DNA from: Acanthaster planci
Lineage: Eukaryota; Echinodermata; Asteroidea; Valvatida; Acanthasteridae
Assembly (NCBI RefSeq): GCF_001949145.1
Contig: NW_019091539.1
Coordinates: 1,150,548-1,214,547, forward strand
Length of the DNA stretch: 64,000 nt
Direction: 5' to 3'
Part shown: one piece after another, positions 34,340 to 47,100 of the stretch
Numbering within the stretch: the stretch's first letter is position 1
How the letters are laid out: the number at the start of each line of letters is the position of its first letter
Made by a program: the position numbers and the translations under genes
The notes under the pieces: model-generated
What the model saw: only the letters and a program-made list of their open reading frames with translations
Told to the model about the DNA's origin: nothing
Database searches by the model: none

Positions 34340-37300
34340 TAACATGCACCTCATCTACTTGTAGATGAGTCGATCACACGCCCGTTGGTTTGCGGACAGT
34401 GAACATAATCATGCTCTTTCAAAGTGGAGATCAGTGTGAAAGATATGCAAAAATAGCAGAGGAAAACTCAAAAGACAAGTATATTTGTACACGCCCAAAA
34501 CCTGCAGATACCTGAAATAACGGAGAGGGTTCGGACAATTTTGGCCAGTATCGGATACTTTCGGAATCGGGAGGAATCCTCGTTTTGTCACGTGACTAAG
34601 GCGACGTAAAGATCTTTTGGTCTGGGAACCAGACTACAAACATGGCAACCTACAAAGCATGATTAGGCCTATAAACTAAACAATCACAGTCCGTTTTCAT
34701 CAAACGATTATTTTACTCTCAAATTTATTTTTTTTAACCGGCTGGATGTCTTTGACCGGAAAATGGGCGGGTAACGCACCGATGACGAATCGCATTGACC
34801 CTCGCTGTCGATCTCGATTAGGTAGGGAACATTTTTGCAATAACAACCGAAATCGAAGACGATAACGTCCCAAACAAGTCCAAGGATTTCCCTTGGGACG
34901 ATGCCCGGACACTCTCTGACAGCCGAGGGCCGTGTACGTTTTGCATAGCTCATCCATACGTCGTACTAGCAAAACACCTTTATAAAATCATAAAATTGAG
35001 AGGTTTCTGGTGATGTGGGCATTCATTGTGCAATTTTGCTAACAATAGAACCTTGATACGATAAACAACCATTACAGACTCCACTTTAATGAAAACATTG
35101 GGTGTTTTAAGTCGAGTCGAGAATTTGTTTTCAGAATATTTCTAATACCGGCAGTGGACTGACACATCAGGCAAACACAAACGAGCTGTCAGCAATTCGA
35201 CTTAGGTTGATACCGTACTTCGCAGCGAATGTTTTGTCGTGACTGCTCCAACATTTGAGCAAGACGTATTAACCTTCAATTGGCTAGATAAGCGTGTAAG
35301 CACTTTGACAGCGAGCCTCTGTTTTCCAAATCAAGATATTCATCACAGGACATACAAGCTCGAGTAAAGTGCCCATGAAGTATGCAAATTTTCATTAGTA
35401 ATAATACAGGAATTAACGACATAAACCCCTCAGACAGTGACTACAAGTGTACTGTTGTGGTCACATGCGCCAAACTATACCTAACCAGTTACCAGTAGAC
35501 CGTCCACCCAGTAAATAAGGTTTGGCCGTCCAAAATATTTGGTTACATAAGATCAGGGTTTTATTTTTTCGGTTTTCTTTGCTTTTATTTCGTTCCATAC
35601 AATTTCCACGGGGTCGTGAATAGATCTCTTTGAAAGGAAATTGATGTTTTTACAAACACAGTTTATGTCCAAGAAGATTGAGAAAGAAAGATGAACAAGA
35701 TGGAAAGCAGCTTGGCAAACGAAGACTTAAGTGCGAGAAGAAAAACCGAAGAGATGAAAACGAAGTTGAAGACAGGTAATTAAATCGTGACAGAGATGGT
35801 TGATGCCAACTTGTAGTTTAAGATGTTGTCTAAAACGAAATCGAAATAACAAATGGAATTATCTTGGTGAATAGGAATGTAAGTGATAAAGGTGTAGAAG
35901 ATTATGATGACTATTAGTTACATTATCAAGAGCGAACCTTGTACAAAACTGGAAAACGGGTATAAAACACCGATTCGCGTGTTACCTTTTAGTTCAATGG
36001 AGGATGCATTTGCGATTGAAAACGGATCACTTAACAGTGTGCATCTGCCCCGTCCGATATACCCGTGTGGCTTCGTTGGCAAAAACCTCTCATCCTGCTG
36101 AGATACCAGTTGAGTTGAGTAATTCTGCGGGAGGAAAATCGTGACATAAATGCACTTTTCCCCTGCATGTTTAGAAAGTGAGTTTGTAGTGCCAAAGCAT
36201 GCCAGCTGAATGAAGGGCACAGGACAAGACCAGGAAGCCATTTTGCTTGTCGTCATCCTGCATTGCTCCCGGTGTATACCGAAGAGTGATTTGGCGGGCA
36301 CAACTCTTGAAAAGTCACGTACTGCTCGATTTTGTGCTCTTTACATTTTCACCCTGCAAAGTCCTTTCCAGGAATACGTAGTAGAGGACATCTGCACAGC
36401 GGGAAGTTGGTAACAGAAATCCCGAGGGGTAGATCTCTGCATCAGGCACGTTCGCGAATGTATCGACGCACATCATCAGAAATATTCAGTGCTTTGCTCA
36501 GCATGATTATGCTTTGGGGAAATCAAGGGGGGAAGATACCCAGGTCAGCAAATATAAATCCGTGCAGACCTAGCTCTAGCTGTCTAGCCTAAGACAATAT
36601 ACGGTGCTTCGTTTTTATACGAAGTGACAAGTGCCAGGCTAACCATTTTGGGGGAAGGCGAGCTGTGTGCATGTTCATTATTTTTCATGCTGGCATTGAA
36701 TTTCAGTTAATCTTAATGTCTGCTGATTAGATTGAGCACGCTTTGCTAGTGGTCATTCACATGCACGCTGCAGTATTTGACCTCATGCATTAATGTAGAG
36801 CAAAGATGTCCGATTTCTGGCACGTATGTTTGCGCCTTCCACTTAGTTTGTGCGCATGCGCTAAATTCGGCTAAGTCGTAGTCACTTACTGTTGCTTGTT
36901 AAAATGGCGACGCCCGCCAGCAAACAACTATACCAAAATCCATCTGGTGAGATCTTCCACATCGTGTAAAAGTTTTCTTAATTTATACCAACAAAATATA
37001 ATTAGGCTTCATATTTTATTTTGTAATATTTTCTTGTTAATCGTGAGTGACATTTCGGACATGTTTTCGTACGTTACATTTCCGAACGTAAAAAAGGGTA
37101 TTTTAAAATCGAAATTTTGAATTGTTCCCCAGTTTTTCCATACATGCTGCATATCTTCGTAACTGAAAGAGTGTTTGAGATGGTACCATGTTATGTTTAA
37201 GCTATTGTGAATTGTTCTTCGTTAGTCAACTTTGGCTCGCTGTCGATTGATGGTCAGCCATGATTTACGTGTTTACATGTGCACTGACATACATGCACTC

Positions 37301-39229
37301 CATCAATGTACGTATACATACACTACTAAGGACAAATGATTCTCGTGCAAAATATTCAATTTGCAATAACTTGAAAATACTACCGATGTTTTTATCGGGT
37401 CTTGATATACACGTCACTTTATTTTGTTTGTTTGGATAAACTGGAGAAGTGGTTTTAAAATGTGACAGACAATGGACGTATTTTCTTTCAAATCTGATCG
37501 TGCTTTTTTATCAGAATTTGTTTATTTTTTTCTAGTTTTGCAGAATTTGTTTCAAAATTTGTGCAACTGGGTTCATACAATACGGTGGTATAATTTTGTC
37601 CAATCAGTTTTTAGTTAAAAATAAATTATGGTCTCCATCCGGGGAAAGAAGTGTAGGAGCGGCGTCCGACGCTGACTGCTTCGAAATCCACAGTAAAGCA
37701 ATGGAGTGCGTATGCACCAACTATCATCTAAGTGATGTACAAAGGCATGGGAGTGAAGATACACGCAAGAAGGGCTTCATAAATGTACTTCAAAGTGAGA
37801 GATCTTTCTTAAGTCATCTTGCCGATTGTGCATGTTTTTCGTTTCTCAATTTATCGTCAGTGCTAAATGGAAGTGAAATGACATTAGATGCAGGGTCGTT
37901 GGTACCTCGTATTGTTCGGATTCACTTCTGTGCTGGCCTTGGAATTTGCTCAGAATATACCTTTGCAAATTGACTCCGTTCAAGATCTAGAAAGGGCGCT
38001 TTGTTACAGTAATTGACGAGATATCCACTCGGAAGCTCTGCTCCTTTGATGCGAGACATCACGCATATGGGTCGGTTCAGGCGCGTATACGGAATGCGCA
38101 CTTGCAATTTTCGTTTAGGTTTTGGTTTGGGTCCTGGGCGCAAGGTGCTGCCTCAACTACCCTAATCTGGCCTTGGCGTCGTCCGCCGTCAGAGCGTTAG
38201 GCCTCTTGAATACGTTCGGCTCTGATAGACATTTCCACTCTTAGATCCTAAAGACTTCCAGAATCACCTTGTGACCTTTTAGGAACTCGATCAATGTCCC
38301 CATAGCTATGGAAAATGTTACTTGGTATGGCTTTTGTATTATCTTGGGCAAATGTGACTTTACATAGGATTGTAGACGTCTGCGAGCGTCTAACCAGATC
38401 TCTAGCAGCGCCATTGATTATCTGTCAGGATTCTCACAGAATATCCGTTTGTAAAGCAATCCTTTCTGAAAGTTGGAGTCCCAAACCCAAATGTAGAGCC
38501 ATATGTTGATATCAAACACATCGGCGAAATTGAAGGTTCACTGGGGGAAGGACAAGATTTCGGAGTGTCGACCATACAGGTTTATAACAAATACAGTTGC
38601 ATATCGAGCAGAGGGTCGGACACCTATCCAGAAACGCTGCTGCCCTTCGCTAGCCATGGGCATTTCATGGCGACATACCCTGCTGAAGTCTGTGGAGCGA
38701 CGCCAGTTTTCCACCTGATCAACTTTTTTTGTGTTCGTTTCCGTCGTATCCTGCGACGCATAAACGCTTTCGACGTTTGAGACGGTGTTTGCACCTTATC
38801 CGTAAAGTGTTGGCGTGCAATTTGAACCGCTAACAAAATTAAAACGCAAAATACTTCGATGTAGCAATACAGATGACATCACGTGATGTGAAAAAAAATA
38901 TTCTGACAGACGAAACTTTCACTCTGTAAATCTACCATATTGTCTTTGGCAACACATTATTGCAATGTCAGGGGTTGTAGAAAAGGCTGAACGATAAATC
39001 CTGAGTCGGTTCCGGAACTTCAAAACACACAATCAACTTAAGGTTTGGAGGCACGTAAAGCCGACAGTGTGTCATAGCTTCTTTGCCAATCTCTGCCGAG
39101 AAATCTGACACTCTGGTGTGTTACTCTTTTGTACGTCCTTAATTAAGAAGAGTGTTTTAGTCTGTATGGGCCGCGCCCCAGTCTGTGCGACAGAAATGTA
39201 GTCGTTATGTGATGCGGAAAAGTTAAAGT
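34340..39229. other. Stretch without recognisable gene
   Basis: A small palindrome (CTCATCTAC-TT-GTAGATGAG) lies at 34350-34369. A purine-rich tract near 35660-35780 reads as lysine- and glutamate-rich in several frames, a composition effect. Frames of 127 codons (35918-36301 minus) and 125 codons (37596-37973 plus) show no domain. Confidence 0.4.
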
Positions 39230-40010
39230 TTCTGCAAAATATTAGTCACAAATTACTGAAGTTTCGCTAATAAGTTCTAAAATTTCTGAAGGACTTGGTG
39301 TAAATCTCATGAGAATGTTCACTACAGTTTAATTTATTGCTCATCGTGACTCCTAAATACCTTTTACGGTTAGTGATTGGTATTATATTGTTCCAAATAA
39401 CAGACAAATGCAGAATTTTGCTTTCTCTGCATATTCATAGCGTTACACTTGTCGATATCAAAATTCAGTTTCTTACGATCTGATCATTTACAGAGTGAAA
39501 TTAAGTCAGACTAATATAAATATGGGCCAATGTAAAACACAGTCATCTGCATATAAGTGAATAGTAGATTAAATATTCTTTGAGATTTCACGAAAAAAAG
39601 AAATAATATTGGTCTGACAATGGCACCCTGAGGTAAATCAGATTTTACCTGGACCAAGACGAGATATTTCAGCGAATTCATAATCCACTTAAATATTAGA
39701 ATCACCGAAACCATAAGTGATACATTTTTGTATGCAGGTTGTGACGGACTCTGTCAAAAGCTTTAGTAAAATTCCAGAAGTTCGTATCGACACAGCGTCC
39801 AGGAAGCTGTGTCAATCGTTAACATATACGTGTTAGTTGCGCATTACAGGAACGTTGGGCTCTTAAACAGAGTTGATCTTCGTCAAGAATATTGTTATTA
39901 TTAAGATGGTTAATAAAATAAATCTGTTACAAACAAATTTCTTCGAAGGGTCTTATTCATAACAGATGCATAATGGTAAAGGTTTCTGATAACTAAGGAT
40001 GGGCAATTTG
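39230..40010 (-). pseudogene. LINE reverse transcriptase fragment (CR1/Rex/Jockey-like)
   Basis: On the minus strand, from about 40000 down, the translation gives HLNNNNILDEDQLCLRAQRS, like the NxILxxxQxGFRxxRS motif. It then gives NFTKAFDRVRHN (39741-39775), which corresponds to the DFSKAFDxVPH box. KSDLPQGAIVRPILF (about 39603-39645) corresponds to the SGVPQGSVLGPLLF box. After a frameshift comes LYADDCVLHW (YADD at 39542-39553), the catalytic aspartate pair. Further on LNFDIDKCNAM and RYLGVT are recognisable. Several stops and frameshifts break the frame, and the endonuclease domain and both ends are missing. It is a dead remnant of a non-LTR retrotransposon polymerase. The motif order is unambiguous but the exact clade is not. 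Confidence 0.88.
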
Positions 40011-43000
40011 TCTAAGGGGAGGAGAACGCATGTGCCTTGCACTTTGAGGTCGGCCGAGCGGCTACATTTCACAGACGCAGCAAAAAGCGGTTTAATTTCA
40101 TTTATTTCAGAGGATTGATATAATCTGCAGTTGTAAAACTGTTAGTTTCATCTGTATCCTTGAATCTCTGAAGAGGGAGACATATCAGGCCATTTGCCAG
40201 CTGGTGTTAATGCGGTCGGACCGCAAGTGCAGCATTACAAGATATCGCCAGGTCGTAAATGACGCATTTGATCGTCAAGATTTGATGTAATTACGCCATT
40301 TAGGAGTGTCTTGTCAACAAGGTCTCTGCCATGCAGCACATTTAAATCAGTTCAGTTAGCCTTCAGGAAACAGAAGAAAAAGATGAGGGGGTGGGGGTGG
40401 GGGAAAGGTCAGCGACTGCTTTGTTGTTAATGTAGTAAACCATAGACTCATAATATAATTGACCTGAAATCTTTAAAGTCATAAAAAATCAGGCGAAGCT
40501 GATGACGGCGAAAAAACACAAGGCTTCAGAAACATTACATCAGCGTGGCTGAGCTACAACCGTCTTTACACAACGTGTAAGCCGACGTCTTACATTATGT
40601 TTTCCTGACGCAATGAACGACAAGAGAGATAGCAACAGTGAATTTCCACGTAGCATTCTCCTACTCCATTCCAAAATCGCGAAATCGTGTACCTTAGAAC
40701 GTCGTCTGATGCCCGCAGGTCACTTCCCAAGGTGAGAGTGTTCATTAGTATGGTTTGTTCCAACCCTCGATCCGCTACATTTACAAAAAATCCTGAAAGC
40801 TAGTGACGGAAACTTCACCAAGAATTCAGGGGATTTACAGACGAAACGGAACCCAGGTGTTTCTTTTTAATCAAAATGAAGTGAGTCTCTTCAAGCAGAG
40901 GTCATGCCCGTCTAATATTCGGGAAGTGAGCGCTTAGCGAAGACCACAAGGCTGCGAAAGACGGATTTGATTTCCTCGGGATCAAAATAAAAAAACACAA
41001 CAGCATGAATGAGATGAGAACCTACTGGATTAAGCAGGTGTTTTGACATTCTGCTCATTCTCGCAGAAAAAATATACTGAAGAAAACCCCTCGTTCCTTC
41101 TCTCTCCCAAAGTGTGCGGTTTAATCTTCAGGTACTTGAGCTAATCTGAAATTCGTATTTGTTTAAGATATGGGAAGGCTGTTAGGCGCAATCTGAAAAT
41201 GTCTACTCGTTTGTGCGTTCTGAGATAACACATTGCTCGGCTCTCACGAAGGATAGAACATTCGTGCATGTGCGCTGAATTACTTCTGCGGATTTACATC
41301 CTTGGATGACATCCCATGAAAAGCTTGGGTAACGTGCCGAATTGCGTGCAGACGTCGGCAATCTTTTAATCGAACCTGAAAGCTTTTATTCAGTGTGCGG
41401 ACGAGCCTGAAGAAAAATTACATGTGGCTTCGCCATTTCGTGCAACGTTATTGATGCCGGCTGCTCGGACTCGGGAATTCTTCTGTTCAGCGGGAGTGTG
41501 GTGCCAAGGTGCTTCCACAGGTACAGGAGTTTTGGCTAACCTACAGAAACGATGCTTAGTTCATCTTAATAGGATAGTATCTTCTTCCGAAAACGGCTTT
41601 TAAACCTATTCTTTTTAGCAACTTATTTTTTGCAATTGATCGCCTACATCAGCTTTTTAAGTTAAAATATAATAAAAAAACTTACACATTGTTAGACCTA
41701 TGTTTTGTTTGTTCGTACATTTGGAATTCGCATTCAAATTGATTTAAATATCTCTCAAATAGAGATATATTTAAATCATTACTCAAGACTCGAGGCTCTA
41801 TGCTATGGATAGTTCCGGTAAATACAGAAAACGATTAATAAATATTACGTTCATTTTACTTAATTTGAACCAAATATCCTTTGTTGAAGTGTGGTACCCT
41901 ATCAAGCATATGGGTCTGTGGGACTCTGCAAGTGAGATTTGGATTCAAGGTCAAGGATCCAAAGATGCTTTTATTTGAGCAGTGATGAAGTCCATGTTGT
42001 GTATCGTTCCATCAAGAATTACGACCGCTAGCCACTCTATCACTTTGAAGGCGTCTCAATGTCGCAGTGCCGTGACGTAGGTACAGAAAGGAGATCGCGT
42101 AATATTCGCGTATTTGATTTTGACTTGTCATGTGCTGGAAGTCTGCTTTGACCGGAAGGCACGGCAAATAATAACGGGATTGACCCGAGCTACAAGGAAC
42201 ATTAGAGGGGCAGCTAACTCGCAGAGATGGGAAACGCGATCTCCTAGACCGGCTTTTGTTCTCTCCTTTACTGTATAGCCATCCCCACCGGGGTTGTGTT
42301 GGCATCGCTTCGTCTCCTTCTTTCTATCTTCCTCTCTTTCTTGAGACCTCTCTAGCCTGGATTACCCGCCGTCCCTCGATGTATAAGTGCCTGGGAAAGG
42401 GTTTAGGAGAATGGATGGGGCTCACCTTAGGCTCGGAATTGGATACTGTGCGGAGAGATTTGGCGAGATTTGGATCGCAGGCCGAATCCCTGCGAGACTT
42501 CACCGGATCATGCTAGTACATGTACAGTACATGTACATAACGTGCAGTGGTGAATATTGAATCGGCATGTTTTCCACAGACTTTGGTCATGAGCTTATGG
42601 TAATGAATATATCCAGTTCTGCTGGAAACTGCAAGAGCAAATGAGCCAGAGGAACATTCATTAGAAATAATGCTGTGAAGATTTTTGTCAGATCTAATTC
42701 CATCGGCTGGATGTAATCTACGTTTATTTGGGCAATTTGGCTTGTGACATTAAATTTCATGTTAAAATAACTGTGAAAAGACGTCATGCCTATCTTTTAG
42801 CATACCATTTCCTGTTTGTGCGAAAGATGAGAAAATTGAAAGCGTGTCTGACGTTCCTTCGCGAGGAGTTATGGTTAGTCATATTATTCATTATGTTATT
42901 TTAGACGGGCTACTTCCTTTTGCCATCCGTCCCCCTGCATGACACTTCTGGAGAAGCGTTTCCAAACTCTATAGGCGGTGACGCCGTTCCTCAGTTTACA

Positions 43001-43975
43001 GCTTGTTCATCTGAAACACCACATGCTGAGTTTCACAAACCTGACACAACAGGTGTGTTACATGGAAGTGTGAAAATTTGCAAAGTGAACTTTGTCCGTG
43101 TAAACGAAAGGTTGCGTTTTAAAAGCTTTCAAATGGACCCGAATTCAATGATTTGTAGACTACAGTTACACACAAACACCTTTTGTGCGGTGGGTATGAA
43201 GGGGAACCCGCCATAGGCACTTAGCCTTAAATACATTGCAGAATTGAAGCCTGATATACAAAGAACAATTTACAGTCATTTCAGTTTTAGGTGCTCGTCT
43301 TCATCTTAGCAATCCGCTGGCAAATTGCTCTTCGGCCGCCATTTCCCGCGCTTGTTGCGCTTTGGTAATGCGAAGAGCGCGTCATTCCAATCAATTATTT
43401 GCCCCAACCCTTTCGTTCTGTTGGGCCAAGGAATTAGACTTAATTAGCAACCGAGTACAGCATGTTCATCGAGATCGTTGAAACATCACCTTGGTACATA
43501 GACCTTATTCGCGGTGACACCATTTTCGATCGAGTTCCCTCAATCTGCTTTATCCAGTCTAATCTCTTGAGGTAATGGTGACAGACTATTTGGGGGTTCA
43601 AAGCCTCACTTTCATATTCTTCTGATGCTTAAGGCCTTTAGGTCGCTTTAATCACCACTTTTGAATTATTCATCAACCCAAACAGCATGACAATCGTTTT
43701 TAAAGCATTTTTATTCAATTGCTTTTAATTAATTTCACTCCTGGCCCAAATGAACGTTAACCTCGCTTTCAATTCAACATGGCCGACTCCTAAATAAAGT
43801 CTTGCACTTGGCCATCATACATCGAGTATTTATGGCGGACGTAAAGAGCAAAATTAGAACTCGGTTTGCTGCGTTTTGCATGGAAAGTTGATTCTAGTAT
43901 AAAACGAAGGCAAAGTCGTTATCTTGACGCTACTCCTAACGTATAGGCTTGCAAACAAATTAAGTGAGGGTTGCA
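40011..43975. other. Stretch without recognisable gene
   Basis: A hairpin with 15-bp arms lies at 41741-41777 (GATTTAAATATCTCT against its near complement, with a TA insertion on the right), and a TACATGTAC dyad lies near 42515-42537. Frames are under 100 codons and carry no domain. Confidence 0.4.
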
Positions 43976-44092
43976 TTAAAGAGCACCTCAACGGAAAACA
44001 CGTTTTCTCTGATTTTATCTGTTCAAATAAATATGGAAGCATCCAAATCGAACGCAGTGTCATTTGCCTTCAGAGCTCAACTATAATAAACT
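43976..44092 (+). mobile_element. Foldback element W, truncated copy
   Basis: It carries the left arm and most of the loop of the element at 23450-23628: TTAAAGAGCACCTCAACGGA, CTGATTTTATCTGTTCAAAT, and AATATGGAAGCATC followed by the GCAGTGTC loop. The right arm is missing, so this copy cannot fold on itself. Confidence 0.85.
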
Positions 44093-44137
44093 TAAAAGGG
44101 CTTGTTTTCTATTGATGCCAAGATGCGAATAATTCCG

Positions 44138-44181
44138 TGTGCATGCCAAACAACGCATGTAGCCTTTGTTTGGCATGCACA
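44138..44181. repeat. Perfect hairpin, 16-bp arms
   Basis: TGTGCATGCCAAACAA (44138-44153) is exactly complementary to TTGTTTGGCATGCACA (44166-44181) across a 12-base loop. It lies 45 bases after the truncated W copy and does not match W sequence. Such a perfect pairing is unlikely by chance, but the role is unknown. Confidence 0.9.
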
Positions 44182-47100
44182 AGGGTTTATCCACAACGAA
44201 CACAGGCCGAGGGGCCGCACGCGCCTAAAGCTTACACGATACCGTTTATGATATATTATGTATGTACAGCCCACGACGACTTTAACACTTCAGAATTTGT
44301 AAGTATATCCGAGAAGGCTTATCATGCCGACATCCGGCGACCCCAGAGCGCGTAACAATGTAGACCAGCCAGTGAAGTACATTATAGATGACAAGCCTAT
44401 TATTAGGTTACCGTTAATCGGGCGTGCTATCTCGTCGCACCATGGGTCGAACAAGTGTGACGTACATTATTTCATGTATATCTTATCTCTTCTCACTTCA
44501 AGAAGTATGGGTGCAACTCGAAGTTGACACGTGGATGTGTATTTGCAGGATTCTGCATTTTGCTACTTGTGAGGAAGATACTTGTGCATAGAAGTTTAAC
44601 AGTTATTGGCCACCCAAGGCTTGCATGCAATCCTGTATAATCATGACTTTCCCTAGAGCGTCTGAAAAAATGTAAACAAGTAAAAGAAGGGTTATTTATT
44701 TCCTTGGTAAAACTAAAGTTTGGAGACTAGCGTGACCTGAGTGGTCCTGTCCACATCATTTATTTGTTAATTTTATTCAAATATTAAGACATTTAGAGTT
44801 GACTGAGATTAAATCAACGATATAATCAGGGGATATCACAAAGAACAGAAGTATAAAATCTGTCACAAAAACAATGTGTACTAATTATTCAGACCCACAC
44901 ATCCTGCTGGTTATTACTTTATATGTTACATACAAAACAGAAATTTCTGATTTAAAAAAATCTTCAGCAGTAAATATCTCATTAAGTTGCTTTAAAAAAA
45001 ACATTTTTAAATTTAAGTTGGAAAAATGAGCAGCGTAGCCAATAAATGTGTTACAGTCACTAAGTATTCGGCTGAATTAAAAAAAGTCAGACAATTGAGC
45101 TATAAACTAAGCAATAGATACGTGACAGTTGTACTCACTGTACTTTGGGACCTGAAGCCAGTCCATTTTTCATCTCTTATGCCTGAAAATCTATCATTTG
45201 TACGACGGAAAATGTTTGATTCAAAGAAAATTCCCGGGCATGGCACAAGGACACGAAATTCGCCAAGACCATTTCTCGATACCAAAAGTTTGGTAACAGT
45301 GAAGAGAACCTCCTATTTTAGAAGATTTGCACACGAGTGTCCGACTATGATGGTTAGATTGTGCTTATGGGGAGGGCCTCCATCAGTCAGCCCTCAGCCT
45401 GTTTAACTAATTAAACGAGATAACTCGCGAGGGAAGGTAGGACAAGCAAACGTCCCCCTTCTTATAGCGCTAAAGAGTTGGTGAAACGGCAGTCGATGAA
45501 ATCACGGCAAACCGCTCGAGATTCCGTCTTGGGATGGCCGTTGTGTTTGATGGATAAGTCCGTATCTTGCACCTGACAGATTTTCTTTCCTCTACTAAAT
45601 GTCACGGCAAAGGCGCGTCTCGATGCACATCCCCCATTAAGAGCGACACTGCGAAGGAATTTAATATCTTTTTTCATTGAATCAAAAATGGTCAAGAGTA
45701 TTATCCGCTTCGAATAACTTACCAAAAGCCAATACAAATCTGCAAAACACATTTCACGTTCAGTAATCTCTCACCCAAGTCAACCCCAAACAAAATTCTT
45801 CTCATTTGTTGTGTGCAAGATGTCAGTAGCCTTTTGTGAACGGATCGTGAAGCTGTCTCTGAATTTCTTGGCTGCAGCTTGAACTTACGAGTCTATGATA
45901 GTGCCAGCAGCCCAAACTATAGAGTCGTTTGCAATTTCAAGCCGCAGCCAATTCATTTGGACACGGACTTTCATAATCTTTGAGTTGAAAGGTGTTGGGC
46001 TTTCTTACCAGACGGTATCACTGAAGATCGTTCAAAAGTTGCAAAAGTTGCAACTTTGATACCGAGCACGAAATGATTAATTAAAACTTGAGTGGCCGGG
46101 TAAAGTGCATGTGTGACAACCACATGCTCTAACGTGAGCGAATCGATATGTGACCTTTGAAACACAGTAAGTCGCCATTTGTGATTGCCCCAAAGAGAGA
46201 TATTTATACAAAGAGCAGGTGCCCCACTGTGAAATATCAATAACTGTGAGTAATTGAAATAACATTTGCCAAGGGGGGGGGGCGCCAATGCTAGATATGT
46301 TACCTCTGAGAATTTACATATTTGCTAGCTGATGCTAAAATGGGTGAAAATAAACATGATATTTTGTTTCTCAAGTTTCGTATATTACATGGTCGAACTT
46401 CAAAAAAGACTGTGAGATAACAAGATGTCCTTTAACTTCTTGATCCACTGACACTGTACTTTCTATTGTCCAAAAGCCAACTGCATTTTATTTGGCTGGA
46501 TCTTAAATCCTGTAAGTCATAAATAATTGCAGGAAAAAGCGAACGTACTTCACTGCTTAATTTTATCAGGCTAAGTCAAATATATGTAAATTTTGTCCAA
46601 AATATTATTTTTTCACGGACCCTTATTCTGCAAAGAGGTCAGTGAGGTGGTTGCCTTTTGTGAGTTCATGCAGCATGTATAAGACTCAGAATTGTTGAAC
46701 GTCACAAACTTATATGTCATCAAAACCACTCGCTGACGCATGGAAATGGTTCAAATCAGGTTTATCCTCTAATCGATGCGTCAAACAAGGGGTTCTTTTT
46801 CGACAGTGGTTCTCACCCATAACATGTTCATAGGTCCATATACAATGCAAGGGCCTTCGTGTTTTTGCAGCCTCCCTCGGAATTCTGAGACACGTTGCTT
46901 GCAATCAGATTAAAATCACGGCAGCAATGAAAGGGACAGACTGAAAAAAAGACACGACGGAAAAGCAGTCTCACTTGCCAATTTTTTCCGGGCATGGATG
47001 TAAAAAGGGGAGCCTTAAGAGAACGAATTAAATTTTCGAGGTGATTGAACGAGCCTAAATTCTATACCTTTTAATTCAAATTACCGGAAGCTTCCAACCT

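Noticed and set aside
35380-35392. ATGCAAAT octamer (POU site) followed by TTCATTA
   Set aside because: A single 8-mer is expected by chance at this base composition, and no cluster is seen.
35660-35780. Lysine/glutamate-rich mini-exon ending at ACAG|GTAATT
   Set aside because: All frames are K/R/E-rich because the strand is purine-rich, and no frame has both a start and an acceptor that agree.
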